From: Acidobacteriota bacterium
GTDB lineage: Bacteria > Acidobacteriota > Vicinamibacteria > Vicinamibacterales > CAVVIG01
Assembly: GCA_016195295.1 (NCBI GenBank)
Contig: JACPZV010000451.1
Coordinates: 1-15,151, forward strand
Direction of reading: 5' to 3'
DNA: 15,151 nucleotides
Shown here: piece after piece, positions 1-7,442 of the stretch
Position numbering within the stretch: the stretch's first letter is position 1
Layout: each line of letters starts with the position of its first letter
The notes under the pieces: generated by a model
The model's input: the letters and a program-made list of their open reading frames with translations, nothing else
Databases searched by the model: none
Told to the model about the DNA's origin: nothing
Made by a program: the position numbers and the translations under genes

Positions 1-1558
1 CCAGGTTCTCGTGCGCGCCCGCGCTCGCGGGTTGAAGACGGAGATAGCGCTGGTACTCGGGAATGGCCTCGTCGAATCGCTGTTGCCTGGACAGCGCGTC
101 GGCGAGACCGCCGCGCGCGTCGGCGTTGGACGGCTGCATCCTGAGGGCCTGACGAAACGCGTCGACGGCTTCGTCCAGCCGGCCCCGAACCGCGAGCGCG
201 CGTCCCAGCAGCGTGCAGGCTCGAATGACGTTGACGTCCTCCGGCCGCAGGCGAATGTACTCGCGATAGTGCGCAATCGCTTCGTCGTACCGGCCGTCGG
301 CCTCGGCCTCGAACCCGAGCGCGTAGTGCGCCTCGGGGTCGTCGGCGAGGGCCTGCCGATAGTGATCGATCGCTTCGTCGCGGCGTCCGGCGGCTTTCAG
401 CTCGATGCCCAGGTTGTAGTGCGCGCGTCCGCCGGGCCGCCGGTCGACGACCGTTTGCCAGAGCGCGATCGGATCGCGGTACTCCGCATTGCGCTGTACG
501 GTCAGCGTCGCCAACATCACGCAAGTCGCGCCCAAGGAGAACCAGGCGCCGAGGAAGGCCGCCGCGCGCGAGTATCGCCACGCCACGACAGTGGCGGCGA
601 TGAGCGCGAGCACCAGAATCGCCGGCGGCAACGCCGCCGTCAGCCCAATCGCGGCGGGCATGCCGTAGTCCAGGACGAGCGGATGCGGCCAGAACGCCAG
701 CTTCAGGTAGGCCGCGATCATCGGCGCCTGGTCAAGCAGGTACACCCGCGGCGCGACGCCGGCTGAAAATCCGGCGCTGTGCGATCGCGGACCCGATGCC
801 AGAAGCGCCGCGAGAATGATCCACGTCGCGAAGAGCGCCGCGTAAAAGCGCGGGCGGCGCCGTACGGCGTCGCGGATGCCGCGCTCGACGAAGACGGCAT
901 CGTACAGCAGCACCATCAGCGGCGCCGTCACCACCGACTCCTTGCTCGCCATGCCGAGACCGCAGGCGACGACCGCGGCGATCGACCACCGCGGCTGGTG
1001 GCGGCCGAGCGGTGGCGACATCGCGCGAATCGCGGCGTACAGCGTCAGCAGGTAAAACAGCCCCGCCATCGACTCGGTCCGCTGCGCGGCGTAATCGACG
1101 ATCTCGGTCTGCAGCGGATGCGTCAGCCATATCAGCGCAGCCGCGAAGGCCAGCGGCGTGGCCGCCGTGGCGAAACGGTTCGCGAGCGCCTCGCTGGCGA
1201 GCGTTCGCCTCACGACCCCGAACAACGTGAGCGCGGCGAGCAGGTGGACGCCCAGGTTGGCCGCGTGATACCCCCACGGATCGAGACCGCCGATCGCGTA
1301 GTTCACGGCGAGCGACAGATTCACGATCGGCCGTCCGGCCACGGGCGACTGCGGCGGCGCGGCCAGCGCGGTCGGCGGCGGCCAGAGGCGGCGGATGCTC
1401 GCGTTGTCGACGATGGCGCGCTGGTCGTCGAAGACGAACGGCACCGTCAGGCTGTTGGCAAACACCGCCACGGCGCCGGCGATCAGAAGAGGCGCCGGCC
1501 ACATCGGAAGCCGATTCGCAGCTGGAAGACGAGGGCGCGCGCGCACGGCTCGAGCCAT
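1..1558 (-). CDS. TMTC-like membrane glycosyltransferase with C-terminal TPR repeats (partial, 3' end outside window)
   Basis: The reverse strand is open from the ATG at 1558 to the window edge, 519 visible residues. Residues about 20-355 are hydrophobic with many membrane segments and carry marks of the GT-C/TMTC family: FVFDDQ (41-46, acidic pair in the first exported loop), GRPIVNLSLAVN (75-86), GYHAANLGVHLL (96-107), HPLQTEIVDYAAQRTES (147-163) and SKESVV (205-210). Residues about 365-519 are TPR repeats (RDEAIDHYRQAL, YDEAIAHYREY, LDEAVDAFRQAL, FDEAIPEYQRY). Family members probably glycosylate exported proteins using a lipid-linked sugar donor; the substrate here is unknown. One oddity: the loop normally found after AWF (a PTSS...E.RMYLPL-type segment) appears to be missing, because AFLGAWF (334-340) runs almost straight into the membrane segment before QRNAEY. 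It is divergent from the NHL gene, with 116 bp between the starts. Confidence 0.85.
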   Translation of the reverse strand, partial: MARAVRARPRLPAANRLPMWPAPLLIAGAVAVFANSLTVPFVFDDQRAIVDNASIRRLWPPPTALAAPPQSPVAGRPIVNLSLAVNYAIGGLDPWGYHAANLGVHLLAALTLFGVVRRTLASEALANRFATAATPLAFAAALIWLTHPLQTEIVDYAAQRTESMAGLFYLLTLYAAIRAMSPPLGRHQPRWSIAAVVACGLGMASKESVVTAPLMVLLYDAVFVERGIRDAVRRRPRFYAALFATWIILAALLASGPRSHSAGFSAGVAPRVYLLDQAPMIAAYLKLAFWPHPLVLDYGMPAAIGLTAALPPAILVLALIAATVVAWRYSRAAAFLGAWFSLGATCVMLATLTVQRNAEYRDPIALWQTVVDRRPGGRAHYNLGIELKAAGRRDEAIDHYRQALADDPEAHYALGFEAEADGRYDEAIAHYREYIRLRPEDVNVIRACTLLGRALAVRGRLDEAVDAFRQALRMQPSNADARGGLADALSRQQRFDEAIPEYQRYLRLQPASAGAHENL

Positions 1559-1674
1559 GGAGACCGCTCATTCTTCCCCTTTCCAGTTGGAGTGTCATCG
1601 TCAATGTGAGATGCTTTCGCCTCACGCGCGTCGGACGCAGACGACAATCCCACGACGTCGAAGGAGGATGAACG

Positions 1675-2664
1675 ATGAAGCGCTTCGTACCGTTGGCGGT
1701 GTTGATCCTTTCAGTGACCGCTTCCCTCTCGGGGCAAGGACGCGGCGGACGCGGGGGCTCGATGGCCGCCGCGGCGGGGGCCGCGTCGGCGCCGCAGCTC
1801 AAGTTTCACGTCGATGAAGAGTTCTTCAAGCTGCCCGACAACATCTGGCCGTCGGAAGCGGTCGGCGTGGCGCTCAACGCCAAGGGTCACATCTTCCTGT
1901 TGAATCGCGGCAATCATCCGCTGCTGGAGTTCGGCCCCGACGGATCCTTCATCCGGTCGATCGGCGACGGCTCGACGATCTTCCACGCCGCGCACAGCGT
2001 GCGCTTCGACGCGGAAGACAACATGTGGCTGGTCGATGCCGGCAACAACGTGGTGGTGAAGTTCAACCCGAAGGGGCGCATCATCCAGGCCCTCGGCCGT
2101 CGGCTGGAGCCATGGGTGTACATGACCCACGGCATCGAGCGTGCGATTCCCGGCCCGGCGGCCTTCTATCAGCCGACCGACACCGTCGTCGGCCCCGACG
2201 GGAGCACGTACGTCACCGACGGCTACGGGAATTCACGCGTCGCGAAGTTCTCGAAGGAAGGCAATCTCGTGACGTACTGGGGCGACCGCGGCACGCGGCC
2301 CGGGCAATTCAACACGCCGCACAGCATCGTCATGGACCGTAACCAGACGCTTTACGTGGCCGACCGTCAGAACAGCCGCGTGCAGGTGTTCGACACGGAC
2401 GGGAAATTCAAGCAGGAGTGGGATCTGGATGGCCTCACGTGGTCGATGTGCATCACGCCCGGACCGACGCAGGTGATCTTCATCGGGAGCGTGGGCAAAG
2501 TGTACAAGATGGGGCTGGACGGCAAGATCCTCGGCACGTTCGGCAAGCTCGGCAGGCTGCCGGGCTACTTCGATTCGATTCACGCAATCGCCTGTCCGGA
2601 CGAGAAGACGGTCTACATCGCGAACGAATTCAGCTATCGCTTCGACAAGCTCGTCCTGGAGTAG
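1675..2664 (+). CDS. Secreted NHL-repeat beta-propeller protein
   Basis: Encodes 329 residues. The start is fixed by a strong Shine-Dalgarno sequence, AAGGAGG, at 1661-1667. Residues 1-20 form a signal peptide, followed by a Gly/Arg-rich stretch (GRGGRGG) and an Ala-rich linker. Residues about 55-325 hold NHL-type blades with the usual pattern of a G-hydrophobic-D/N strand followed by N/D-S-R-V-Q-V-F: for example FDAEDNMWLVDAGNNVVVKF, VGPDGSTYVTDGYGNSRVAKF and MDRNQTLYVADRQNSRVQVF. The layout resembles peptidyl-alpha-hydroxyglycine amidating-lyase-like propellers, common in Acidobacteriota secretomes. An enzymatic role cannot be assigned from sequence alone, and a binding or scaffold role is equally possible. 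It ends 24 bp from the convergent gene at 2689; no clear terminator hairpin lies between them. Confidence 0.9.
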   Translation: MKRFVPLAVLILSVTASLSGQGRGGRGGSMAAAAGAASAPQLKFHVDEEFFKLPDNIWPSEAVGVALNAKGHIFLLNRGNHPLLEFGPDGSFIRSIGDGSTIFHAAHSVRFDAEDNMWLVDAGNNVVVKFNPKGRIIQALGRRLEPWVYMTHGIERAIPGPAAFYQPTDTVVGPDGSTYVTDGYGNSRVAKFSKEGNLVTYWGDRGTRPGQFNTPHSIVMDRNQTLYVADRQNSRVQVFDTDGKFKQEWDLDGLTWSMCITPGPTQVIFIGSVGKVYKMGLDGKILGTFGKLGRLPGYFDSIHAIACPDEKTVYIANEFSYRFDKLVLE

Positions 2665-2688
2665 GAAAGGTGAATCGGGTAGTTCGTC

Positions 2689-3285
2689 TTACTTCGTCGC
2701 CGTGGCGGTTCCGGGATTGATGGGGATCATCACGTGCGCGCCCGGCGTGCCGGGCAGCATCAGCCACGGCAGGCCCGCGCCCTTGAGCGCGGCGTCGCGC
2801 TGACTGACGGTCGACACGCCAATCGACTCGGGCGTCGCCATCGGCACCGACATCACCCACAGCAGCTTGATCCGGCCTTCGTCGCTCGACAGGCGATACG
2901 ACATCGTGCCATACGGCGCCGGCTTGATGGTGCCTGTCTTCGTTGCCTCGGCGACGGCGTCGGCAATCTCCTTGTCGGATTTTTTCTGAGCCTTGAGCTT
3001 TGCCTGGAGATCGCGCCGCGGCGCGGTGACCTTGTTGTAGCACCAGGTGAACCCGTCGGCCGGGTTCTTCGGCTGGCACTCGATGTTGTTGGTGCCCTGG
3101 CGCAGAATCTTGCGCTCGCCGGTCGCCGGATCGTAGACGAGCACGGTGGCGCCGGCCCGCAGATCTTCAGGAAGCGGCAGCACGGCCTGCGCGATCCGCT
3201 GATCCGGCATCTGCGCGCGCGCAGTGGTGGCAGCCAGCGGACTCAGGAGCACGACGACGGCAGACAGACCAAAGACAGCCTTCAT
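2689..3285 (-). CDS. Conserved secreted protein of unknown function
   Basis: Encodes 198 residues from the ATG at 3285, which has GAGG five bases upstream (3291-3294) and opens directly into a signal peptide (MKAVFGLSAVVVLLSPLAA, cleavage likely after ARA or AQA). A longer reading starting at 3378 would run through the inverted repeat and bury the signal peptide, so it was not chosen. The mature part has a VLPLPEDLRAGATVLVYD segment, two cysteines (in NIECQ and TWCYN) that could form a disulfide, a charged helix (about 90-115) and a C-terminal LPGTPGAHVMIPIN segment. I know of similar uncharacterised proteins in Acidobacteriota but no function. It lies downstream of the cytochrome pair on the same strand, separated by a large hairpin with a T-run, so it may be transcribed separately or by read-through. 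Confidence 0.8.
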   Translation of the reverse strand: MKAVFGLSAVVVLLSPLAATTARAQMPDQRIAQAVLPLPEDLRAGATVLVYDPATGERKILRQGTNNIECQPKNPADGFTWCYNKVTAPRRDLQAKLKAQKKSDKEIADAVAEATKTGTIKPAPYGTMSYRLSSDEGRIKLLWVMSVPMATPESIGVSTVSQRDAALKGAGLPWLMLPGTPGAHVMIPINPGTATATK

Positions 3286-3296
3286 GACGACCTCAG

Positions 3297-3397
3297 AAAA
3301 AATGAACTGGGTAATTGAGTAACTGGGTAAGTGGGTGATTGATTGATCAATTGCGCAATCAATTACCCACTTACTCAATTACCCACTTACCCAATTC
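3297..3397 (-). terminator. Large imperfect inverted repeat plus T-run between two minus-strand genes (8-mer repeat tract)
   Basis: Arms 3304-3344 and 3357-3397 are each 41 nt and match at 35 positions, with a 12-nt loop. The hairpin starts four bases after the stop of the gene at 3401 and is followed on the minus strand by six T (3302-3297), which fits an intrinsic terminator for the cytochrome pair, or an attenuator for the gene at 2689. Each arm is itself built of degenerate 8-mers (GGGTAATT, GAGTAACT, GGGTAAGT, GGGTGATT; complement TACCCAAT/TACCCACT). The tract is AT-rich against its high-GC surroundings. No target-site duplication or transposase is present. The terminator role is inferred; the structure is seen directly. 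Confidence 0.6.
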
Positions 3398-3400
3398 GGC

Positions 3401-4267
3401 TTACTTTACCGCGACCTTCACCAGTGACGTCGTCCAACAGCATCCGAACCCGCCACCGCCGTCGCCGGAGTAGTCGTTCAAGGTGACGTGGATCACGTAG
3501 TCGCCGGGCTCGCTGAACTTGACGTTCGTCGTCGCGCGCCCGTTGAAGGCGGCCGGCCCGGTCGGGAGCTTTTCCACTTCGGGTCTCGGCTTGTCAAACG
3601 TGACGGCGCCCGGGCCCCGATACTTCGTGAACCGTACGGTGACGGGCGGTCGCGCCGACGTCATGGGCGCGCTGGTGCCGCTCGTGTACTTCATGTCGTC
3701 GGCCGCCCACACCGTCAGCGCGAACGGCGTCCCGACGGAGGCCGTGCGAACGGCCGCGGTGGCCGGAGTCGCGAGCGGACCCTGAACGCCCTGGCCTCCC
3801 TGCTCGAAGCGGATGACCGGCGGCGTGTTGCCGACCGCGATCTCCCTGAACGGACTCATGACGTAGTCCGGCTTCAAGCGTAGCGGGATGGTCGCCGTCT
3901 GGCCGTTGGCGACGAGCGTCCAGGTGTACTGGTCCTGCGGCTTGAAGTCCCTCGGCACCGGAACGGAGAACATGCCCCACTGCCGGCCCGGGAGAAAATG
4001 CGTCGGCTGTCCCATGTCGGGACCGCCGGGCTCGATCCGGTTGTTCGGCCCGATGGGGATGTCGAGCTCCTGCTGTGAATTGCGGTTGTAGTACCCGATG
4101 AGAAACCCGCGGCTGCCGTCGTCGTTGTAGAACCAGCCCTCGAACGCAGGCGTGACGCTCGCGCCGAACGCCTTCCGCGGCTCGGGCAGCGACGCCGGAG
4201 TCTGCGCAGACACGAAAACGCCGCCGGCCAGGAGGCCGGCGGCGCACAATTTCACGACTCGTTTCAC
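3401..4267 (-). CDS. Secreted partner protein, translationally coupled to the cytochrome c gene
   Basis: Encodes 288 residues from a GTG at 4267. The GTG overlaps the TGA stop of the upstream gene as GTGA, a typical translational-coupling arrangement. Starting here gives a proper signal peptide (residues 1-21, VKRVVKLCAAGLLAGGVFVSAQ). The mature protein opens with FEGWFYNDDGSRGFLIGYYNRN (42-63), then a central region with WGMFSVPVPRDFKPQDQYTWTLVANGQ (97-123) that looks like an Ig-like or beta-sandwich fold. Its C-terminal part (about 205-288) resembles another beta-sandwich ending in a glycine run and GCCW. No catalytic motif is recognised. The coupling suggests it works with the exported heme protein, perhaps as a periplasmic subunit. 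Assignment to a named family is not possible from sequence alone. Confidence 0.85.
   Translation of the reverse strand: MKRVVKLCAAGLLAGGVFVSAQTPASLPEPRKAFGASVTPAFEGWFYNDDGSRGFLIGYYNRNSQQELDIPIGPNNRIEPGGPDMGQPTHFLPGRQWGMFSVPVPRDFKPQDQYTWTLVANGQTATIPLRLKPDYVMSPFREIAVGNTPPVIRFEQGGQGVQGPLATPATAAVRTASVGTPFALTVWAADDMKYTSGTSAPMTSARPPVTVRFTKYRGPGAVTFDKPRPEVEKLPTGPAAFNGRATTNVKFSEPGDYVIHVTLNDYSGDGGGGFGCCWTTSLVKVAVK
4219..4244 (-). promoter_or_regulatory. GC-rich perfect hairpin at the 5' end of the coupled gene
   Basis: An 11-bp perfect stem (4219-4229 with 4234-4244) with a four-base loop lies within codons about 8-17 of the GTG-started gene, inside the signal-peptide code. A stem this stable near a start may slow ribosome entry, so that translation depends on ribosomes arriving from the upstream gene. 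It may equally be an accident of Ala/Gly codon use. No T-run follows, so it is not an intrinsic terminator. Confidence 0.3.
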
Positions 4268-5670
4268 TGCTGCTTCTCGTCGTTGTTGGTGGCTTTCGCC
4301 ATCTTCGCCTTGCGCTCGGCCTGGAGCGCCTTGTACTCCTCGTCGTTGAAGTACGTGACGTTCATCCACGCGTGCGCCATCTCGTCGACCGTGCGGTCGC
4401 CGTAGCCCACCCACTGGTCCGGGTCCGGGTTGTTCTTGTTGGCCTTCGTGTTGTCGTACCACGCCGACACGTGAATGACGGTGCCCTTCGGCAGCAACGG
4501 CGCCGCGTCGTCGTCGTAGATGTAGTTCGTCATCCAGTTGAAGTTGAAGTTGCCCACGTAGCTGAGGACCTGCCGGCTGCCGTCGGGCAGAATCGCTTCG
4601 ACCTGCATCGACTTCCCGCGCAGATGGAAGTGCGGCTGGAAGTTCTCGATGAGCGCGTTCTCCTTCAGCACCGTGAAGCCTTCGGTCATGGCCATCGAGT
4701 TCGGCGGGATGTCGAGCATCTTCGAGCGATCGATCCCCGTGAACCCAATCAGGTAGCTGCGCTTCTTCGGCTCGTCGCCTTTCTTGTAGAACCAGACGCC
4801 GACTTCCGAGCCGCCGGTGATTTCCTCACCGACGGCGTGAATGTGCATATCCCAGGTAATGCTCTCGCCGGGCAGCATCAGCTTCCCGGTGCCCGGCCGA
4901 TACAGATCGTAGCCCTTGCCGATCGCCCACTCCATCAACTGCGGCCGGGCGTTCACGATGGCGTCGGGATCGTTGTCCCGCGGGCCGCGACCGCCACCAG
5001 TCGCGGTGAGCGTGTTGACGGCGTCGGGATCGTCCTTCAACACCAGGTGCGCGATCGAGTGATGAATGATCTTGCGCGCCTTGAGACTCGACGGCCGAAT
5101 CTCGACCAGGCGCACCCAGCGCGGCTCGGTGAGGTCGAGGGCGGACGCCGGCCGGTACCAGACGTCCTGGTGCTCGGCGGCCATCGTGTACTCCGAGGAC
5201 TTGACGACGAGGTCCGGCGGGCCGTAGCCGTCGCGCACGGCCTTCCACTCGTTGTCGGTCACCAGCGGCTTGGGCGGCGGCAGATCCCTCGCGTCGCCCT
5301 GCAGCGCGCCGCCGTCGACCCAGCGGACGATGGTGTCGACCTGATCGTCGCTGAGCGACATGTCGTTCTTGAACTTCTGCACGCCAACAGTCTTGTCGAT
5401 GTGCCACGGCGGCATCTGGCGCAACGCCACGCGCTCCTTGATCGCACGCGCCCAGGGCCGAGCGTCCTGGAACGTGATGAGCGACATCGGCGCGATCGAG
5501 TTCGGCTGATGGCATTCCTGGCATTTCGCTTGGAAAATCGGCGCGACATCCTTGGAGAATGTCACCGGCTTCGCGGTGTCCCCATTGGCAGGGGCGGCGA
5601 CTGCCAGACCTGAGACGACTAATGATGCCCCGAGGGTCAGCACACCTGTCCGGAGCGAGAGATGAATCAT
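4264..5670 (-). CDS. Exported mono-heme cytochrome c protein with copper-monooxygenase-like C-terminal region
   Basis: Encodes 468 residues with a signal peptide (1-26, cleavage near AVAAPA). The N-terminal domain has one c-type heme site, CQECH (C50, C53, H54), and a following MPPWH segment (86-90) whose Met could be the second axial ligand. The remaining about 330 residues carry spaced histidines: KIIHHSIAHL (200-209), WDMHIHAV (273-280) and FQPHFHLRG (344-352), the pattern expected of Cu type II ascorbate-dependent monooxygenase-like proteins. The WVGYGDRTVDEM segment (420-431) is typical of acidobacterial relatives. Likely a periplasmic redox protein; the substrate is unknown. The start has GGGAG a few bases upstream and an extended -10 promoter beyond it. 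The stop overlaps the next gene as GTGA. Confidence 0.88.
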   Translation of the reverse strand: MIHLSLRTGVLTLGASLVVSGLAVAAPANGDTAKPVTFSKDVAPIFQAKCQECHQPNSIAPMSLITFQDARPWARAIKERVALRQMPPWHIDKTVGVQKFKNDMSLSDDQVDTIVRWVDGGALQGDARDLPPPKPLVTDNEWKAVRDGYGPPDLVVKSSEYTMAAEHQDVWYRPASALDLTEPRWVRLVEIRPSSLKARKIIHHSIAHLVLKDDPDAVNTLTATGGGRGPRDNDPDAIVNARPQLMEWAIGKGYDLYRPGTGKLMLPGESITWDMHIHAVGEEITGGSEVGVWFYKKGDEPKKRSYLIGFTGIDRSKMLDIPPNSMAMTEGFTVLKENALIENFQPHFHLRGKSMQVEAILPDGSRQVLSYVGNFNFNWMTNYIYDDDAAPLLPKGTVIHVSAWYDNTKANKNNPDPDQWVGYGDRTVDEMAHAWMNVTYFNDEEYKALQAERKAKMAKATNNDEKQQ

Positions 5671-5694
5671 AGGCCCACTCCCTTCTCGAGGGCG

Positions 5695-5703
5695 ATTCTA
5701 GCA
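5695..5703 (-). promoter_or_regulatory. Extended -10 promoter of the cytochrome c gene
   Basis: On the minus strand the sequence TGC-TAGAAT matches an extended -10 element (TGn-TATAAT, one mismatch), placed about 25 bases upstream of the ATG at 5670. No good -35 box lies 17 bases further upstream, which is acceptable for an extended -10 promoter. It would drive the cytochrome and its coupled partner. The 141-bp spacer 5671-5811 holds nothing else recognisable. Confidence 0.45.
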
Positions 5704-5811
5704 CGTCCGACCCTCGGCTTCTCACGTATCAAAATGCGGCGCCAATCTCTCTCGCACTTCGAAGGCTCGACGTCGCACGTCCCGCAAGTGGTCGAGGCTC
5801 GCGCGGCGCGC

Positions 5812-6636
5812 CTAGGCTTTCGGCGAACGGCTTTGACGCAGATAGTGCGGACTGTATTGCATCCCATAGGAGGTCGTGAGCTTGATCGCGGCTTTCTCGC
5901 GAGAGAATTTCTCCGCGGACCGATCGATCGCTTCCAGTTCCTCCTCGGTGCAATCGCGCAAGGTGATCTCTTCGCGCGGAACGAAGAACACCTGTCCGAT
6001 CGGCATGCTGTGCGCGGCGGAAATCCCCTCGCCCGGCTGCAGGACATAGCGGAACTCGGTTTCGTGTGCGTACCAATCCGTCTCAACCCGGACGACCAGC
6101 ATCGGCGCAACCGGCCGCTCGATCATGTTGAAGACCGGCGTGTACACCGTGTCCCAGCCCGGCGGCGTCTGGAAATTCGTCGCGCCGCGAAGGGCGAGCG
6201 CGCCGGGCGGCGTCCCGAGGTCCTCGGGAACGATGAAGGTTCTCGCAACGCGCGCGGCCTCTTCGCGCGAGATCGGCGGATCCGGGCTCGTGAAAACGAC
6301 CTCCTCCTTGATCATGCCGATGCTTCCCACCGGAAGCACCACCGTGAGCGAGAAGATCGTCTCCCATTTCCCTCGAGGTGTGCTCAGGAAATACGCGAAC
6401 TGATACCGTCCGTCGCCCTGGAACTCGAGATGAAACGATTCATTCGGCTCGAGCGGCGGGTAGACCAGAAACCCGAGGGCGCTCCCCGCCTCCAACACGG
6501 GGCAGTGGCGCGCGTGCTGCGGGAGGAGCGGCCGCTGGCCTTCGCGACGCGGTTTCAAGCCGACGCCGGGACGCCTCGAGTTGGGGAATACCCGAACTTC
6601 CATGCGCGTATGGTAAATCAAGCCGCTGCGCGCCAT
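5812..6636 (-). CDS. DUF6065-like conserved protein
   Basis: Encodes 274 residues from the ATG at 6636, or 263 from the ATG at 6603 (MEVRVFPN). Neither has a clear Shine-Dalgarno sequence, and the second start matches the usual N-terminus of relatives better as I recall them. No signal peptide or membrane segment is visible, so it is probably cytoplasmic. Features resembling DUF6065-type proteins are a LGFLVYPPLEP segment, VETDWYAHETEFRYVLQPGE and HSMPIGQVFFVPREE, in the order of that family. The C-terminus is a charged helix (EEELEAIDRSAEKFSREKAA) followed by a basic tail. The function of the family is unknown to me. It is divergent from the molybdopterin gene, with 59 bp between starts, so the two may share a control region. 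Confidence 0.75.
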   Translation of the reverse strand: MARSGLIYHTRMEVRVFPNSRRPGVGLKPRREGQRPLLPQHARHCPVLEAGSALGFLVYPPLEPNESFHLEFQGDGRYQFAYFLSTPRGKWETIFSLTVVLPVGSIGMIKEEVVFTSPDPPISREEAARVARTFIVPEDLGTPPGALALRGATNFQTPPGWDTVYTPVFNMIERPVAPMLVVRVETDWYAHETEFRYVLQPGEGISAAHSMPIGQVFFVPREEITLRDCTEEELEAIDRSAEKFSREKAAIKLTTSYGMQYSPHYLRQSRSPKA

Positions 6637-6695
6637 GTTCGAAAGGCGTCGTCGTCGATCGGCGACCGTGCTATCGTCTGCGGAGAGGTGCAGCC

Positions 6696-7418
6696 ATGAC
6701 TATCTCGCGACGTGAGGCGATTGGCATTTCGGCTTCGACCTTGGCGGGGTTGTCCTTGGGCGCACTCACGCGCGAGACCCTCAAGGCCCAGGCTCCACAG
6801 CAGCAGGCGCCGTGGCCCGACCAGCTCGTGGAACGGCCTCTGCGCGAGGGCTTTCCGGCGCCGCTTCCACTCAACGCGGACGGCTCGGCCCCAGAGCACC
6901 CGTCGAGTGCGGCTGGACCCATCACCGATCCGCTCATGTGGCGCACGCCGAATCGCCAAGCGCCCGAAATCGAGTTCGCCTACCGCAAGATGTCGATCAA
7001 AGTGGATACGCGCGGGCTGGCAAAGCTCACGGGAACGATGCACTTCTCCGATCTGGAGCGCTTGCCGTCCGTGTCCCACACGTTTCTGCTGCAATGCGGT
7101 GCTCAGAACCCGCGCGGTATTGTGAAATGGACCGGCGTGCGCTTCAGCGACTTCGCGGACATGTTGGGGCTCGTACCTGGCGCGCATTACTGCCGTTTCA
7201 TCGCATCGGATCGTCAGTACATAGACGAGGCGGTGGCGACGCTGAGGCATCCACAAGTCATGCTCGCGTGGCTGATGAACGATGAACCGATTCCTCCGAG
7301 GCATGGCGCCCCTCTCCGGCTCATCGTCCCCTTCCGCTATGGGAATCGGAGCATCAAGGCCATCACCGAGATGATGTTCGCCACGCCGGGTCTGCCGATG
7401 CCGCCCTTGCCGGCCTGA
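6696..7418 (+). CDS. Tat-exported molybdopterin-dependent oxidoreductase (sulfite oxidase/MsrP-like fold)
   Basis: Encodes 240 residues. The ATG at 6696 has GGAGAGG at 6682-6688. Reading from further upstream would hide the twin-arginine signal (SRREAIGISASTLAGLSLGAL, 4-24), so this start was chosen. Residues about 95-230 are an oxidoreductase molybdopterin-binding domain: LLQCGAQNPRGIVKWTGV contains C134, the expected Mo-coordinating cysteine, and HPQVMLAWLMNDEPIPPRHGAPLRLIVP (185-212) is the conserved C-terminal cofactor motif. It lacks the dimerisation domain of full sulfite oxidases and has no heme partner next door. The role is therefore a periplasmic Mo-cofactor oxidoreductase with unknown substrate; sulfite dehydrogenase or MsrP-like repair are candidates. 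Confidence 0.88.
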   Translation: MTISRREAIGISASTLAGLSLGALTRETLKAQAPQQQAPWPDQLVERPLREGFPAPLPLNADGSAPEHPSSAAGPITDPLMWRTPNRQAPEIEFAYRKMSIKVDTRGLAKLTGTMHFSDLERLPSVSHTFLLQCGAQNPRGIVKWTGVRFSDFADMLGLVPGAHYCRFIASDRQYIDEAVATLRHPQVMLAWLMNDEPIPPRHGAPLRLIVPFRYGNRSIKAITEMMFATPGLPMPPLPA

Positions 7419-7442
7419 CCGCCCGGCACCCGATTGGGAGAG

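Noticed and set aside
11..1609. Plus-strand open frames over the glycosyltransferase region
   Set aside because: Compositionally they are shadow frames (Arg/His-rich, no domain), while the minus strand gives a continuous protein with clear membrane and TPR motifs.
732..1802. A 356-residue open frame on the minus strand overlapping the glycosyltransferase
   Set aside because: It is out of frame with the recognisable TMTC-like protein, is rich in Arg and Ala as expected for a GC-rich shadow frame, and begins inside the NHL gene.
3304..3397. Inverted repeat as the end of an insertion sequence or MITE
   Set aside because: No flanking target-site duplication, no transposase frame, and the arms are themselves tandem 8-mers, which fits local expansion better.
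4372..5613. A 413-residue plus-strand open frame opposite the cytochrome c gene
   Set aside because: It is the antisense shadow of a gene with a signal peptide, heme motif and promoter; the frame shows no recognised domain and has Arg/Val/His-rich composition.
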